Of a stretch of 64,000 nucleotides of DNA, positions 8,952 through 18,087 are shown piece after piece (the first letter of the stretch is position 1; every line of letters starts with the position of its first letter). Position numbers and translations under genes: made by a program. This DNA comes from Gulosibacter macacae. Its GTDB lineage: Bacteria > Actinomycetota > Actinomycetes > Actinomycetales > Microbacteriaceae. Below the pieces are notes generated by a model, which worked only from the letters and a program-made list of their open reading frames with translations, did no database searches and was not told the origin of the DNA. The stretch lies in the NCBI RefSeq assembly GCF_003865375.1, contig NZ_RQVS01000011.1:41530-105529 (forward strand), in the 5' to 3' direction.

Positions 8952-10294
8952 GCGGCACCTCCCACCCGAGCCGCGGTCGCCCACGGATCGCGGGCGTCGG
9001 CATTCATGGTGACGACCTGCCAGCCAGCGGCGGCGAAGCGTTCGGCCTCCTTCGTCGCGGCCGCGTCGAGCCCGCCCGGGGTGACGAGCACCGCAATCGG
9101 CGGCGAGCCAGCGACCGCAAGGTCAATGGCAATGGCTTCCGCGGGCTGGTCCGTGCGGCCAACGTAGACAAGCGGGCCCGAACCCACGCGCATCGCCCGG
9201 TCAACAATCGCGCCGATCTCGCCCGCATCCTCGGCATCGCCGGTGAGCACGAGCATGTAGCGACGCATGATCGCGCCAAGCCCCTGGTCGGCAGGCGTGC
9301 GCACGCCATCGAGCAGCGCGCCATCGGCATCTGGGGTCGGATGCGTCGCAAACGCCTCAGTGTCATAGCCGAGTTCGTGCAGTCGCTTGAGTACCGAGGC
9401 GGCAGCCGACACGGCCAGCTCGAAACCGTCATCAACGAGCGGCGCGGTGCCCTGTGCATCCGGGAAGGCGCGGCTATCGACCACCACCATCGCAACGACT
9501 TCGGAATGGTGTTCTTCTTGGCGCACGCGCAACTCGCCCGCGCGTGCTGAAGCTCGCCAGTGCACACGGCGCATCGCATCCCCACGGCGGTACTCGCGGG
9601 TGATCACATCGTCGGCCTCGCCCGAGCGGCCCTGGGCGACATCGACTTCGGCGCCGGTGCGCAGGGCAGGAACGTCGAGGCGATCGACATCGTGCAGATG
9701 CGGCCACACTTCGATCTCGACGGCCTCGCCAATTTGTTGTACCGCGCGGGTAAGGCCGAAGCCGTCGAGGTGCTCGAGGTTGAGCGGGCCGACGTGTTGG
9801 ATCCCACGGCGCAGGCCCGAGAGCCCGTAAGCGATGCGGCGACGGCGACGACCCTCACGCGGATGCAGGCGCGAGGCGATGGCGGGGAGCACGCCCCCGA
9901 CCGAGCGCGCGGCAGCCCCGGTGACGACATCGGCGTAGGCGCTCGCCTCGACGCCGATGACCGAGCGATTGCGCAACTCGGCGACAACCCGCAGGCGGTC
10001 GCCCGCTGCGACGGTCGTTGGATAGACGGTGCGCTCGAGTTCGAGCTTCGGTGGGAACAGCAGTCGCAAGAGGTACACAATCGGCGGCAGTATTGCGAAG
10101 GCGAGCCCGACATAGCGCAGGGTTGCGAGCCCGAAGAACTCACCCGCAGCGATGAGCACTAGACCAAACGCGAATAGCGCCCAACCGCGTGGGGTGGGGC
10201 GCAATCGTGCCGCGGCGTCATCGGGAGCGATCGCCGCGGTGCTACCCGCAGTGTTCGGTGCGGTATTCGCTCGCTTGCTCACGCTGAGGCTCAC
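8948..10294 (-). CDS. DUF58 domain protein
   Basis: A 448-residue protein with two N-terminal transmembrane helices (WALFAFGLVLIAAGEFFG; GLAFAILPPIVYLLRLLF) and the DUF58 signature MRRVHWRASARAGELRVRQ near residue 235, followed by a VWA-like VVDSR region. The start is GTG at 10294, overlapping the MoxR stop as GTGA. DUF58 proteins are membrane partners of MoxR AAA ATPases and are thought to help assemble or activate surface proteins, here presumably the transglutaminase downstream. Confidence 0.9.
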   Translation of the reverse strand: MSLSVSKRANTAPNTAGSTAAIAPDDAAARLRPTPRGWALFAFGLVLIAAGEFFGLATLRYVGLAFAILPPIVYLLRLLFPPKLELERTVYPTTVAAGDRLRVVAELRNRSVIGVEASAYADVVTGAAARSVGGVLPAIASRLHPREGRRRRRIAYGLSGLRRGIQHVGPLNLEHLDGFGLTRAVQQIGEAVEIEVWPHLHDVDRLDVPALRTGAEVDVAQGRSGEADDVITREYRRGDAMRRVHWRASARAGELRVRQEEHHSEVVAMVVVDSRAFPDAQGTAPLVDDGFELAVSAAASVLKRLHELGYDTEAFATHPTPDADGALLDGVRTPADQGLGAIMRRYMLVLTGDAEDAGEIGAIVDRAMRVGSGPLVYVGRTDQPAEAIAIDLAVAGSPPIAVLVTPGGLDAAATKEAERFAAAGWQVVTMNADARDPWATAARVGGAA

Positions 10295-11271
10295 GCGCCG
10301 GTGGGTGCGGGCACCTGTTCGGCGATCTGCCCGAGAACGCGAGCCGCCTCGGCGGTCGAACTCGATTGACGGCCGGCCCGCGATCCAATCACGAGACGGT
10401 GCGCGAACACCGGCACGAGCAGGCGACGCACGTCATCCGGCACGACATAGCCGCGGCCGGCGATCGCCGCCGCCGACTTCGCGGCGCGCAGCAGGTGCAG
10501 CGAGGCGCGCGGGCTCACGCCGACGCGCACCGCCTCGTGCTCGCGGGTCGCGCGCGCGAGGTCAACGATGTACTGCTTCACGCTCGGTGCCACAAACACT
10601 TCCTGCACCTGGGCGATCATCGCGCGCACTTGGGCTGCGCTCACCACGGGCTTCAGGGCAGTGAGCGGGTCGACGCTATCGCGGTGGTCAAGCATCGACA
10701 GCTCGGCGTCGCGAGCCGGATACCCCATCGACATACGCGCCATAAAGCGGTCACGCTGCGCCTCGGGCAGCGGATAGGTGCCCTCCATCTCAGAGGGGTT
10801 CTGGGTGGCAAACACGGTGAACGGATCAGGCAGGCGGTGCGTCGTGCCGTCAACCGACACCTGGCGCTCTTCCATACATTCGAGGAGCGCTGACTGGGTC
10901 TTCGGCGAGGCGCGGTTGATCTCATCGCCAATGACGATGTTCGCGAACACCGGACCGGGCTGAAACTCGAACTCGTTGGAGCGCTGGTCGAAGATCGCCA
11001 CACCCGTGACATCACTCGGCAACATATCGGGGGTGAATTGGATGCGGTTCACCTTCGAGTCCATCGCGCGGGCGAGGGTCTTCGCGAGCATCGTCTTGCC
11101 GACGCCCGGCACATCCTCAACGAGCAGGTGGCCACCCGCGAGGAGTACGGTCACGGCAAGCCGCACCTGTTCAGACTTACCGACGACGACGCTCTCGACG
11201 GCTTCGCGATATTTCGTGACGAGGTCGAAGAGCGCAGCGGCGGGATCGGTGTGCGTGGTCATGGGCTTCAT
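10291..11271 (-). CDS. MoxR-family AAA+ ATPase
   Basis: A 326-residue (or 323 if from ATG 11262) chaperone-type ATPase. Walker A is VPGVGKTMLAK, Walker B is VIGDEINRA, sensor 1 is ATQNPSEMEGTYPLPEAQRD, and the RFMARM/YPARDAE region is typical of MoxR. It heads the MoxR-DUF58-TgpA-recG operon and probably remodels the membrane partners encoded next. Only 14 bases separate its ATG from the divergent rsmD start, so its promoter must lie at least partly inside rsmD or its mRNA must be nearly leaderless. Confidence 0.93.
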   Translation of the reverse strand: MKPMTTHTDPAAALFDLVTKYREAVESVVVGKSEQVRLAVTVLLAGGHLLVEDVPGVGKTMLAKTLARAMDSKVNRIQFTPDMLPSDVTGVAIFDQRSNEFEFQPGPVFANIVIGDEINRASPKTQSALLECMEERQVSVDGTTHRLPDPFTVFATQNPSEMEGTYPLPEAQRDRFMARMSMGYPARDAELSMLDHRDSVDPLTALKPVVSAAQVRAMIAQVQEVFVAPSVKQYIVDLARATREHEAVRVGVSPRASLHLLRAAKSAAAIAGRGYVVPDDVRRLLVPVFAHRLVIGSRAGRQSSSTAEAARVLGQIAEQVPAPTGA

Positions 11272-11273
11272 CC

Positions 11274-11279
11274 TACGAT
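11274..11279 (+). promoter_or_regulatory. -10 element of probable leaderless rsmD transcript
   Basis: TACGAT lies six bases before the rsmD ATG. In actinobacteria transcription starts about 6-8 bases after a TANNNT -10 box, so the mRNA would begin at or next to the start codon. There is no ribosome-binding site and no room for one in the 14-base gap to the divergent MoxR gene. Confidence 0.55.
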
Positions 11280-11285
11280 CGACGC

Positions 11286-11846
11286 ATGACCCGAATCATC
11301 GCGGGAGCTGCAGCCGCGCTCAGACTCGACGTTCCGGGGCGCGGTACTCGCCCCACGAGTGACAAGGTGCGTGAGGCGCTCTTCTCGTCGCTCGAGTCGT
11401 CGTTCGAGTTTGACGGTGCGCGCGTGCTCGACCTCTATGCCGGCTCGGGATCGTTGGCGCTCGAATCGGTGTCGCGTGGGGCCGAGCGCGCGGTGCTCGT
11501 CGAGCAGGCGGCGTCGGCCGCTGCGCTCGCACGCAAGAACTCGGATGCCGTGCTCGCGCGGGTGCCCACCGCCCGCATCGAGGTGGTCACGAGCGCCGTG
11601 CGGCGCTTTCTCGAGGGAACGCTGGATGAGTTCGACCTCGTGTTTGCGGATCCGCCGTATGAGCTGTCGAATGCTGATCTGGGGATCGACTTGGCCTTGC
11701 TGGCACCGCGCTTGTCACCGGATGCGTTGGTCGTAGTTGAGCGCGCGGCTCGGTCGGGCGAGGTGCCCCTGCCGGAGGGGTTGGTGCTTTGGCGTCGCCG
11801 TGACTATGGCGACACCGCGCTGCACTTCTTGGAACCTGTTCCGTAG
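11286..11846 (+). CDS. rsmD: 16S rRNA (guanine(966)-N(2))-methyltransferase
   Basis: A 186-residue SAM-dependent methyltransferase acting on 16S rRNA G966 during 30S assembly. MTRIIAGAAAALRLDVPG followed by TRPTSDKVREALF is the RsmD N-terminal signature; VLDLYAGSGSLALE is SAM motif I and FADPPYE near residue 120 is the catalytic DPPY motif. The start matches orthologs exactly. It is transcribed divergently from the MoxR operon and convergently with thiL. Confidence 0.95.
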   Translation: MTRIIAGAAAALRLDVPGRGTRPTSDKVREALFSSLESSFEFDGARVLDLYAGSGSLALESVSRGAERAVLVEQAASAAALARKNSDAVLARVPTARIEVVTSAVRRFLEGTLDEFDLVFADPPYELSNADLGIDLALLAPRLSPDALVVVERAARSGEVPLPEGLVLWRRRDYGDTALHFLEPVP

Positions 11847-11850
11847 CGGC

Positions 11851-11925
11851 GCTTCGAGGACCTCAGCGCTCGTGAACACGCGTGCTGAGGCTCGGCCACT
11901 TCGCGTGCTGAGGCTCTCGAAGCAC
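11851..11925. repeat. Three copies of the dispersed cttcgagagcctcagc repeat
   Basis: Just after rsmD are gcttcgaggacctcagcg (11851), gtgctgaggctcggc (11882, inverted and partial) and gtgctgaggctctcgaagcac (11905, inverted and full length). The same word recurs near 20421, 23112, 23404, 29579 and 60808, always between genes or just past a stop codon. Confidence 0.8.
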
Positions 11926-11964
11926 GAAAGCCCACCCGCGGGAAGCTTGCCGCCGGGTTTCGGT

Positions 11965-12035
11965 CCCGCGATTTGCATCCTGGCGGGTCATCCCGCTCTC
12001 CCAGCGGGATGACCCGCTGAGAGGAAAATCGCGGG
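11965..12035. terminator. Large nested hairpin between convergent rsmD and thiL
   Basis: The outer arms cccgcgattt/aaatcgcggg (10 bp) enclose the inner arms gcgggtcatcccgct/agcgggatgacccgc (15 bp), all perfect. Placed between two convergent 3' ends it probably works as a bidirectional terminator. Its outer arm and inner sequence resemble another hairpin at 23027-23109, so it belongs to a dispersed family. Confidence 0.75.
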
Positions 12036-12040
12036 CCGCC

Positions 12041-13063
12041 CTACGCCGCGAACGGGTCCCACCCGGCCGGATCGGCCGCCGCACCGTCAACCAGCACCCG
12101 CGCATCCTGCCGCTTGGTGACTCGCCCAATCGCCCGAAATGGCTCTGGCAGCTCGGCCCCGGCCGGAAAGCTCGCGAGGAGCGAGTGGTCCTCTCCCCCA
12201 CCGAGCGCGAGGCGTAGTGCCAGGTCAGCACCGAAGATCGGCTCGAGCGCCGCGATGTCTGACGCCAGCGCATCCGAGTCGATCTCAAGCGACACCTTCG
12301 AGGCGCGTGCGAGCCGGTGCGCATCAAGCAAGAGGCCGTCCGAGAGGTCCATCATCGAATTCGCGCCCGCCTCTCCGGCCGCAACACCTGCCCCGAGCGG
12401 TGGCACCGGAGCAAGTTGCGCTGAAATCAACTCGGCAACCTCGGCGCCCTGCGCCAGAAGCTCAGCGAGCGCCGCCGCATCCGCCGCGCCCGACGCATCA
12501 ACCGCATCCTGGAAGAGCAGCCGCAGGCCGCCCGCCGCCCGTCCGAGCTCACCAGCGACCGCGAGCGTGTCTCCAGGCTGTGCGCCGGCGCGAGTCACCG
12601 CGTCCCTGCCATCGAGCGAGCCGAACGCCGTGACTGCGATCGTGAGCGTGCTCGAGGTTGCGAGGTCGCCGCCGACGATGCCGCAGCCGGGCCAGAGTTC
12701 ACGTAGCCCCTGCGCAAAGCCTTCGGCGAGCCGCGCTACGAAATCAACCGTGGTGTCTCGCGGCAGCGCAAGCGCGACGACCAGCCCGGTCGGACGTGCT
12801 CCCATCGCCACGACGTCGGCCAGGTTCGACGCCACGGCCTTGCGGCCGAGCTGCTCGGGTGCTGACCAGGCGAGCCGGAAGTCGGGTCCATCGATCATGG
12901 TGTCGGTCGAGACGACGTAGCGGCCATCGGGGGCCGCGAGCACGGCGCTATCATCGCCCGGGCCGAGCAACACATCGCCATTCGGGATGCGGGCAAGCAC
13001 CTCGGCGAGCACCGCGCGTTCGCCTGCCTGTTCGACGGTGAGGGGTCGGTGCGCCAGAGTCAT
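12041..13063 (-). CDS. thiL: Thiamine-monophosphate kinase
   Basis: A 340-residue enzyme of the PurM/ThiL fold that phosphorylates thiamine phosphate to the active diphosphate. GPGDDSAVL near residue 35 and VVSTDTMIDG are the Mg/ATP-binding segments; NLADVVAMGA and GGDLATSS are conserved; MDLSDGLLLDAHRLA and LGGGEDHSLL complete the ThiL pattern. ATG at 13063 is chosen because orthologs start close to the LTVEQAGE region; a GTG at 13072 is also in frame. It is divergent from the DUF3515 gene and convergent with rsmD. Confidence 0.95.
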   Translation of the reverse strand: MTLAHRPLTVEQAGERAVLAEVLARIPNGDVLLGPGDDSAVLAAPDGRYVVSTDTMIDGPDFRLAWSAPEQLGRKAVASNLADVVAMGARPTGLVVALALPRDTTVDFVARLAEGFAQGLRELWPGCGIVGGDLATSSTLTIAVTAFGSLDGRDAVTRAGAQPGDTLAVAGELGRAAGGLRLLFQDAVDASGAADAAALAELLAQGAEVAELISAQLAPVPPLGAGVAAGEAGANSMMDLSDGLLLDAHRLARASKVSLEIDSDALASDIAALEPIFGADLALRLALGGGEDHSLLASFPAGAELPEPFRAIGRVTKRQDARVLVDGAAADPAGWDPFAA

Positions 13064-13110
13064 GGTCTTCACGCTATCGCGCCTGGGGCGAGGGCTAGGC
13101 TGGATGCGAC

Positions 13111-13614
13111 ATGAAACGCTCGCTCCTCACCTTCCCGCTCGTCGCGCTCCTCGGGATCGCGCTTTCCGGTTGTTCTGGGCCGTCGGTGCCGATGCAGCCC
13201 GCGGCCGATGCCGGAAACCCCATCTGCGCGGAAGTGTCGGTGCGGCTCCCCGATGTGGTGGATGGGCTTGAGCGACGCGACACGAATGCGCAGGCGACCG
13301 GCGCCTGGGGCAACCCCGCGGCAGTGCTGCTGCGTTGCGGTGTGCCGACGCCACCCCCGACGACAGATCGCTGCATCAGCATCAATGGCGTCGACTGGGT
13401 CGAGAATTCAACCGAGGCGCCGCGCTACGTCTACACGACCTATGGGCGCACACCCGCGGCGGAGGTAGTTATCGATGCGACGAAGGTGTCGGGCACCTCA
13501 GCGCTCATCGCGCTCGAAGAGGCCATTGGGTATCTGCCGGTGACCGGTGGATGCGTTGGCCCGCAAGATCTGGAAGAGCCGGCCCTCGATCCGACGACAA
13601 CGGCGACGCCCTAA
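13111..13614 (+). CDS. DUF3515 family lipoprotein
   Basis: A 167-residue lipoprotein with signal MKRSLLTFPLVALLGIA and lipobox LSGC. The body has ICAEVSVRLPDVVDGLERR, a WGNPAAVLLRCGV motif and NGVDWV, the hallmark of DUF3515, a family found in actinobacteria near ddl, gpsA and thiL as here. Function unknown; it is expected on the outer face of the membrane. A TAGGCT -10-like box ends ten bases before the ATG, so its 5' UTR may be absent or very short. Confidence 0.85.
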   Translation: MKRSLLTFPLVALLGIALSGCSGPSVPMQPAADAGNPICAEVSVRLPDVVDGLERRDTNAQATGAWGNPAAVLLRCGVPTPPPTTDRCISINGVDWVENSTEAPRYVYTTYGRTPAAEVVIDATKVSGTSALIALEEAIGYLPVTGGCVGPQDLEEPALDPTTTATP

Positions 13615-13670
13615 CTGTCATCCAGATCGCGACGTATTCACTTCGAACGTTCGCGCCTGACCCTAAATGT

Positions 13671-13720
13671 CATCAGGATGGGCGTATCCCGCAGTATTGC
13701 GGGATACCCCCATCCTGATG
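13671..13720. terminator. Bidirectional hairpin terminator between DUF3515 gene and ddl
   Basis: The outer arms catcaggatggg and cccatcctgatg (12 bp) and the inner arms gtatcccgca and tgcgggatac (10 bp) form a long, nearly continuous hairpin between two convergent genes. No long T run follows on either side, so strength is uncertain. Confidence 0.75.
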
Positions 13721-13740
13721 TCGATTGTGGCGAGCCTACG

Positions 13741-14865
13741 CTACGCGGAGCGCACATCGGCCGCGCCGGCACGCGAAAGCGCCACCTCGAGCAGCTCGGT
13801 GATGAGTTCCGGATACTCCAGGCCCGAGGCCTGCCAGCAGCGCGGGAACATCGAGATCGGCGTAAATCCCGGCATCGTGTTCACCTCGTTCACGAGGAAG
13901 CCCTCGTCATCGAGGAAGAAGTCCACCCGTGCGAGACCCTCAGCACCCAGCGCTTCGAACGCGCGAATCGCGAGTTCCTGCGCCTCGGCGAGTTGCGCAT
14001 CCGACACATCTGCCGGGCAGTCGAGCCGCACGGCCGAATCGTCGAGGTACTTCGCCGCGAAGTCGTAGAACTCGGCCTCGGTCATCACGATCTCGCCAGC
14101 CACCGACGCCCGCGCCCGCTCACCGCGCGGCGAACCGAGCACCGCGATCTCAATCTCGCGGCCAACAATGCCCTGTTCAATGAGCACGTGGTCGTCCTCG
14201 GCGAACGCCACGTCCATCGCCGCCGCCAGGTCGGCGACCGACTTCACCTTGGTCACGCCCACCGACGAGCCAGCCCGCGCCGGCTTCACAAACACCGGCA
14301 GTCCCAGCGAATCCTCAACGCGCGTGGCGACGCCGGCAGCATCCGCGGCCCAATCGAGGTCAGTCACCGTAAAGCCCGGCGCCACCCGCAGCCCGGCGGC
14401 CTGCAGCACGAGCTTCGTGAAGTGCTTGTCCATCGCGACCGAGGCGGCGAGCACCTTCGAGCCGACAAAGGGCAGCCCGACGAGTTCGAGCATCCCCTGC
14501 ACCGTGCCGTCTTCACCAAACGGGCCATGCAAGAGCGGCAGCACCACGTCGACCGAGCCGAGGTCACTGCGCACGCCCTCGCGCACGACCGACACGATGC
14601 GGTTCGCGGTCGAGTCGGGCATGAGGATGCGGGTGCCATTGTCGACGACCTCAGGCAGGTTCTCGGGGTTGAGCCGGAACTTCTCGGGGTTGTCGTCTTC
14701 GAGCACCCAGGCACCCTCGCGGGTGATGCCAACGGGAATAACGTCGAATCGCGAGCGGTCGATGGCACCGAGCACGCCCGCCGCGGTCGCGCAGGAGATT
14801 TGGTGCTCGCTCGAGCGACCTCCAAACACAACCATCACTGTGCGGCGTTCGGGGGTCGGGGTCAT
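13741..14865 (-). CDS. ddl: D-alanine--D-alanine ligase
   Basis: A 374-residue ATP-grasp enzyme that makes the D-Ala-D-Ala dipeptide for peptidoglycan. VMVVFGGRSSEHQISC opens the N-terminal domain; LLHGPFGEDGTVQGMLEL and FVKPARAGSSVGVTKV are the substrate and ATP-grasp segments; FLVNEVNTMPGFTPISMFP carries the Mg-binding Asn/Glu. The ATG at 14865 overlaps the gpsA stop (ATGA), so the two are translationally coupled. It is the last gene of the leuC-leuD-murA-plsC-gpsA-ddl run. Confidence 0.96.
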   Translation of the reverse strand: MTPTPERRTVMVVFGGRSSEHQISCATAAGVLGAIDRSRFDVIPVGITREGAWVLEDDNPEKFRLNPENLPEVVDNGTRILMPDSTANRIVSVVREGVRSDLGSVDVVLPLLHGPFGEDGTVQGMLELVGLPFVGSKVLAASVAMDKHFTKLVLQAAGLRVAPGFTVTDLDWAADAAGVATRVEDSLGLPVFVKPARAGSSVGVTKVKSVADLAAAMDVAFAEDDHVLIEQGIVGREIEIAVLGSPRGERARASVAGEIVMTEAEFYDFAAKYLDDSAVRLDCPADVSDAQLAEAQELAIRAFEALGAEGLARVDFFLDDEGFLVNEVNTMPGFTPISMFPRCWQASGLEYPELITELLEVALSRAGAADVRSA

Positions 14866-15929
14866 TCGCGGTCTCCGCTCTCGTTGTCGGTGGCAAGGTG
14901 TGGGGCAAGCTCAGCCGGATGCATCCGACCCTCGAGCACAGCGGCGATCTGCGTCACGATCGGCATCGGCACGCGGTGTTCGCCAGCAATCACGAGAATC
15001 GACTCAACCGAACGCAGACCCTCAGCGGTCTGCGCCATGCGGCCGGTCACATCCTGATAGCTGTAGCCCTGGCCAAGCAGGCGCCCCGCCGTGAAGTTAC
15101 GCGAGAGGGGCGACATACAGGTCGCAATGAGGTCGCCGAGGCCAGCGAGGCCCATCATCGTTTCGCGGGCGGCGCCCATGGCGACGGCGAAGTCGGTGAT
15201 TTCGGCGAGGCCACGCGTCATGATCGACGCCTTGGTGTTCTCGCCAAAGCCGACGCCGTCGGCGATACCGATCGCGAGCGCGATGAGATTCTTGAGCACG
15301 CCACCGAACTCCGTGCCGATGACGTCTGGGTTCACGAAGGTGCGCAGGTACGAATTGCGCGCGAGTCGCGCCACGCGCACCGCGAGTTCTTGCGATGAGG
15401 ATGCGACGACAATCGCCGTCGGCTGCTCGCGCGCGATCTCGAGGGCGATATTCGGACCGGAAGCGACCGCCACCCGGTCGTAGGGAATCTCGGCGACCTC
15501 CGAGATCACCTCGCTCATCCGCATCCCGGTGGTGCGTTCGACGCCCTTCATGAGCGAGATGATCGAGGCATCGCCTCCGAGGAACGGCTTGAACTCTTCG
15601 ATGTTTTCGCGCGCCGATTGCGCGGGCACCGAGAGGAAGACGAGGTCGGCGCCGGTGACGGCTTCTTCGAGGCTCGCGGTCGCCGAAATGCTCTCGGGCA
15701 GGTTGATGCCCGGCAGGTAGGCGGTGTTGCGATGCGACTCGTTGATCTCATCCGCGTGTTCTTGGCGGCGCACACCGAGGGTCACCGGATGCCCGCCGTC
15801 AGCGACAATCTTCGCGAAGGTGGTGCCCCAGTTACCGGCGCCGATCACGGTGACGCGGGTGCCGTCGCCGGCGCTGCGGGCAAGGTCGGGCAGGCTGATC
15901 GGTTCGGTTGTCGGATACCACTCGCTCAT
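14862..15929 (-). CDS. gpsA: Glycerol-3-phosphate dehydrogenase [NAD(P)+]
   Basis: A 355-residue cytosolic enzyme reducing dihydroxyacetone phosphate to sn-glycerol-3-phosphate for phospholipid synthesis. VTVIGAGNWGTTFAKI is the Rossmann motif, SLMKGVE and AVASGPNIA are conserved, and GVLKNLIALAIGIADG has the catalytic Lys. ATG at 15929 overlaps the plsC stop (ATGA). Pairing with plsC groups two steps of phosphatidic acid synthesis. An N-terminal extension of about 24 residues precedes the Rossmann fold. Confidence 0.96.
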   Translation of the reverse strand: MSEWYPTTEPISLPDLARSAGDGTRVTVIGAGNWGTTFAKIVADGGHPVTLGVRRQEHADEINESHRNTAYLPGINLPESISATASLEEAVTGADLVFLSVPAQSARENIEEFKPFLGGDASIISLMKGVERTTGMRMSEVISEVAEIPYDRVAVASGPNIALEIAREQPTAIVVASSSQELAVRVARLARNSYLRTFVNPDVIGTEFGGVLKNLIALAIGIADGVGFGENTKASIMTRGLAEITDFAVAMGAARETMMGLAGLGDLIATCMSPLSRNFTAGRLLGQGYSYQDVTGRMAQTAEGLRSVESILVIAGEHRVPMPIVTQIAAVLEGRMHPAELAPHLATDNESGDRE

Positions 15930-16714
15930 GCGCGTGGCTCTTCAGGCGATTGGGCTTTCGGGTCGATCGGCATGCCGAATTCGGTTTGGCCGTGCTTCAC
16001 CGGGTCGTAGAGCTCATCCGGTGCCTGCTCGCCACGAATCTCTTCGAGGAGCTTCGTGATCTCGACCATGACCTTGTTCGTCGCGGCCTCGATCGCGCGG
16101 CGCGAATGCGCCTGGCCCTCGTACTCGCTGAGATCAATCGGCTCACCGACCACGAACTGCAGGGGTGTGCGCCAGCGCGGCACGAACTTCTTCTGGAACC
16201 GCGGCACGACCGCATCCGCGCCCCACGTCGCCACCGGCACGATCGGGATGTTTTCGGCGAGGGCGATGCGCACCGCACCCGACTTGCCGCGCATCGGCCA
16301 ACCATCGGGCTCGCGAGTGAGCGTGCCCTCGGGGTAGATGATCACGAGGCTGTCGTTCTCGACGAGCTTTTTCGCAGCGCTCAGCGAGGCCTGCTTCGCC
16401 TTGCCGCGCTCACGCTCGACCGGAATCTGGCCCGAGCGGTGCAGCAACCAGCCGACGACCGGAATCTTGAACAGCGACGCCTTCGCCATGAATCGGGGCA
16501 GGCGTCCGAGCCGCCACACACCCCAGCCCACGACCACGGGGTCGATGTCGGAGTAGTGGTTCGGCGCGAGAATCACCGGACCGGTCGGCGGCAGCGTGCC
16601 CTTGAACTCGTACTTGTAGAGCGCACTCATCGGGCCGCCCGCGATTCCCGCGAGCAACCAGAAGATCGACGGCCGGCGCTTTTCGGGTGCCGCGCGCCGC
16701 ACCGAGGCGGCCAC
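15926..16714 (-). CDS. plsC: 1-acyl-sn-glycerol-3-phosphate acyltransferase (PlsC family)
   Basis: A 262-residue membrane-associated acyltransferase making phosphatidic acid. NHYSDID is the HX4D catalytic motif and IYPEGTLTREPDGWP is the EGT substrate motif; KASLFKIPVVGWLL lies between them as usual. The start is GTG at 16714, two bases beyond the murA stop. The Pro/Glu C-terminus is typical of actinobacterial copies. Sits directly before gpsA, whose product is its precursor. Confidence 0.92.
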   Translation of the reverse strand: MAASVRRAAPEKRRPSIFWLLAGIAGGPMSALYKYEFKGTLPPTGPVILAPNHYSDIDPVVVGWGVWRLGRLPRFMAKASLFKIPVVGWLLHRSGQIPVERERGKAKQASLSAAKKLVENDSLVIIYPEGTLTREPDGWPMRGKSGAVRIALAENIPIVPVATWGADAVVPRFQKKFVPRWRTPLQFVVGEPIDLSEYEGQAHSRRAIEAATNKVMVEITKLLEEIRGEQAPDELYDPVKHGQTEFGMPIDPKAQSPEEPRA

Positions 16715-16716
16715 CG

Positions 16717-18087
16717 CTAACTCTCGATCGTGAAGTCGGCGCCGAGGTCGCGAAGCTTCGTGAGGAAGTTCTCGTAGCCGCGCGCGATGATGCCGACATT
16801 CGACACCTTCGAGACACCGTCAGCCATGAGCGCCGCGATGAGGTGGCTGAAGCCACCACGCAGGTCGGGCACCTCGATCTCGGCACCGTGCATCTCGGTG
16901 GGGCCCGAGATCACTGCCGAGTGCACGAAGTTGCGCTGACCGAAGCGGCACTTCTGGCCACCGAGGCACTCACGGTGCAGCTCGATCGTAGCGCCCATCT
17001 CAACGAGCGCCTCGGTGAATCCAAAGCGCTGCTCGTAGACGGTCTCGTGCACGATCGACACCCCGGTCGCCTGCGTGAGCGCGACGACGAGCGGCTGTTG
17101 CCAGTCGGTCATGAAACCAGGATGCACATCAGTCTCGATGACGACGGGCTTCAGCGGGGTGCCGGGGTGCGAGAAGCGGATGCCCTCATCCTGCACCTCG
17201 AACACGCCACCGGCTTTGCGGAACACGTTGAGGAAGGTGAGCATCTCGGGCTGGCGGGCGCCCTGCACGAAAATGTCGCCCTTGGTGGCGAGTGCGGCGG
17301 CGGCCCAGCTGGCGGCCTCGTTGCGGTCGAAGATCGAGCGGTGGTCGTAACCGCCCATGCGCTCGACACCCTCGATGCGGATGACGCGGTCAGCATCAAC
17401 CGAGATGATCGCGCCCATTTTCTGGAGCACATTGATGAGATCCATGATCTCGGGCTCGATGGCCGCGTTCGCGAGCTCGGTGAGGCCCTGTGCGCGCACC
17501 GCGGTGAGCAGCACCTGCTCGGTCGCGCCGACCGAGGGGTACTCGAGCTCGATCTTCGCGCCGTGGAGGCCGCCGGGTGCGGTGAGGCGGATGCCCTCGG
17601 GCAGCTTGTCGACGACCGCGCCGAACGAGCGCAGTGCCGAGAGGTGGAAGTCGATTGGACGGTCACCGATGCGGCAACCACCGAGGTCGGGAATGAACGC
17701 CTCGCCAAGCTGGTGGAGTAGCGGCCCGCAGAAGAGAATCGGGATGCGGCTGGAACCGGCGTGCGCGTTGATTTCGGCCATGTGGGCCTGTTTGACGTTG
17801 GTGGGGTCGAGACGAATCTCGCCGCCCTCAACATCGCGCTCGATCTCAACGCCGTGTGCACCGAGCAGGCCCGCCACGACGCGCACATCCGAGATATCGG
17901 GCACATCGCGCAGCACGCTCGGTGAGTCGCCGAGGAGGGCAGCGACCATGGCCTTCGTCACGAAATTCTTCGCACCACGAACGTGGATGCGGCCGTTGAG
18001 CGGCTGGCCGCCGCGGAAGGTGATGGTGTCGGCGTCGAGGCCGACAAACTTTGCGGCGCGGGCCGCATCGTCCTTAAGTGCGTTCAC
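16717..18087 (-). CDS. murA: UDP-N-acetylglucosamine 1-carboxyvinyltransferase
   Basis: A 456-residue enzyme committing UDP-GlcNAc to peptidoglycan synthesis by enolpyruvyl transfer from PEP. The N-terminal [20 protein letters not shown] segment has the KN pair. [14 protein letters not shown] near residue 145 carries the catalytic Cys, the target of fosfomycin in this family; actinobacteria with Asp at this place are resistant, but Cys is present here. GTG at 18087 overlaps the leuD stop (GTGA). Confidence 0.95.
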   Translation of the reverse strand: MNALKDDAARAAKFVGLDADTITFRGGQPLNGRIHVRGAKNFVTKAMVAALLGDSPSVLRDVPDISDVRVVAGLLGAHGVEIERDVEGGEIRLDPTNVKQAHMAEINAHAGSSRIPILFCGPLLHQLGEAFIPDLGGCRIGDRPIDFHLSALRSFGAVVDKLPEGIRLTAPGGLHGAKIELEYPSVGATEQVLLTAVRAQGLTELANAAIEPEIMDLINVLQKMGAIISVDADRVIRIEGVERMGGYDHRSIFDRNEAASWAAAALATKGDIFVQGARQPEMLTFLNVFRKAGGVFEVQDEGIRFSHPGTPLKPVVIETDVHPGFMTDWQQPLVVALTQATGVSIVHETVYEQRFGFTEALVEMGATIELHRECLGGQKCRFGQRNFVHSAVISGPTEMHGAEIEVPDLRGGFSHLIAALMADGVSKVSNVGIIARGYENFLTKLRDLGADFTIES

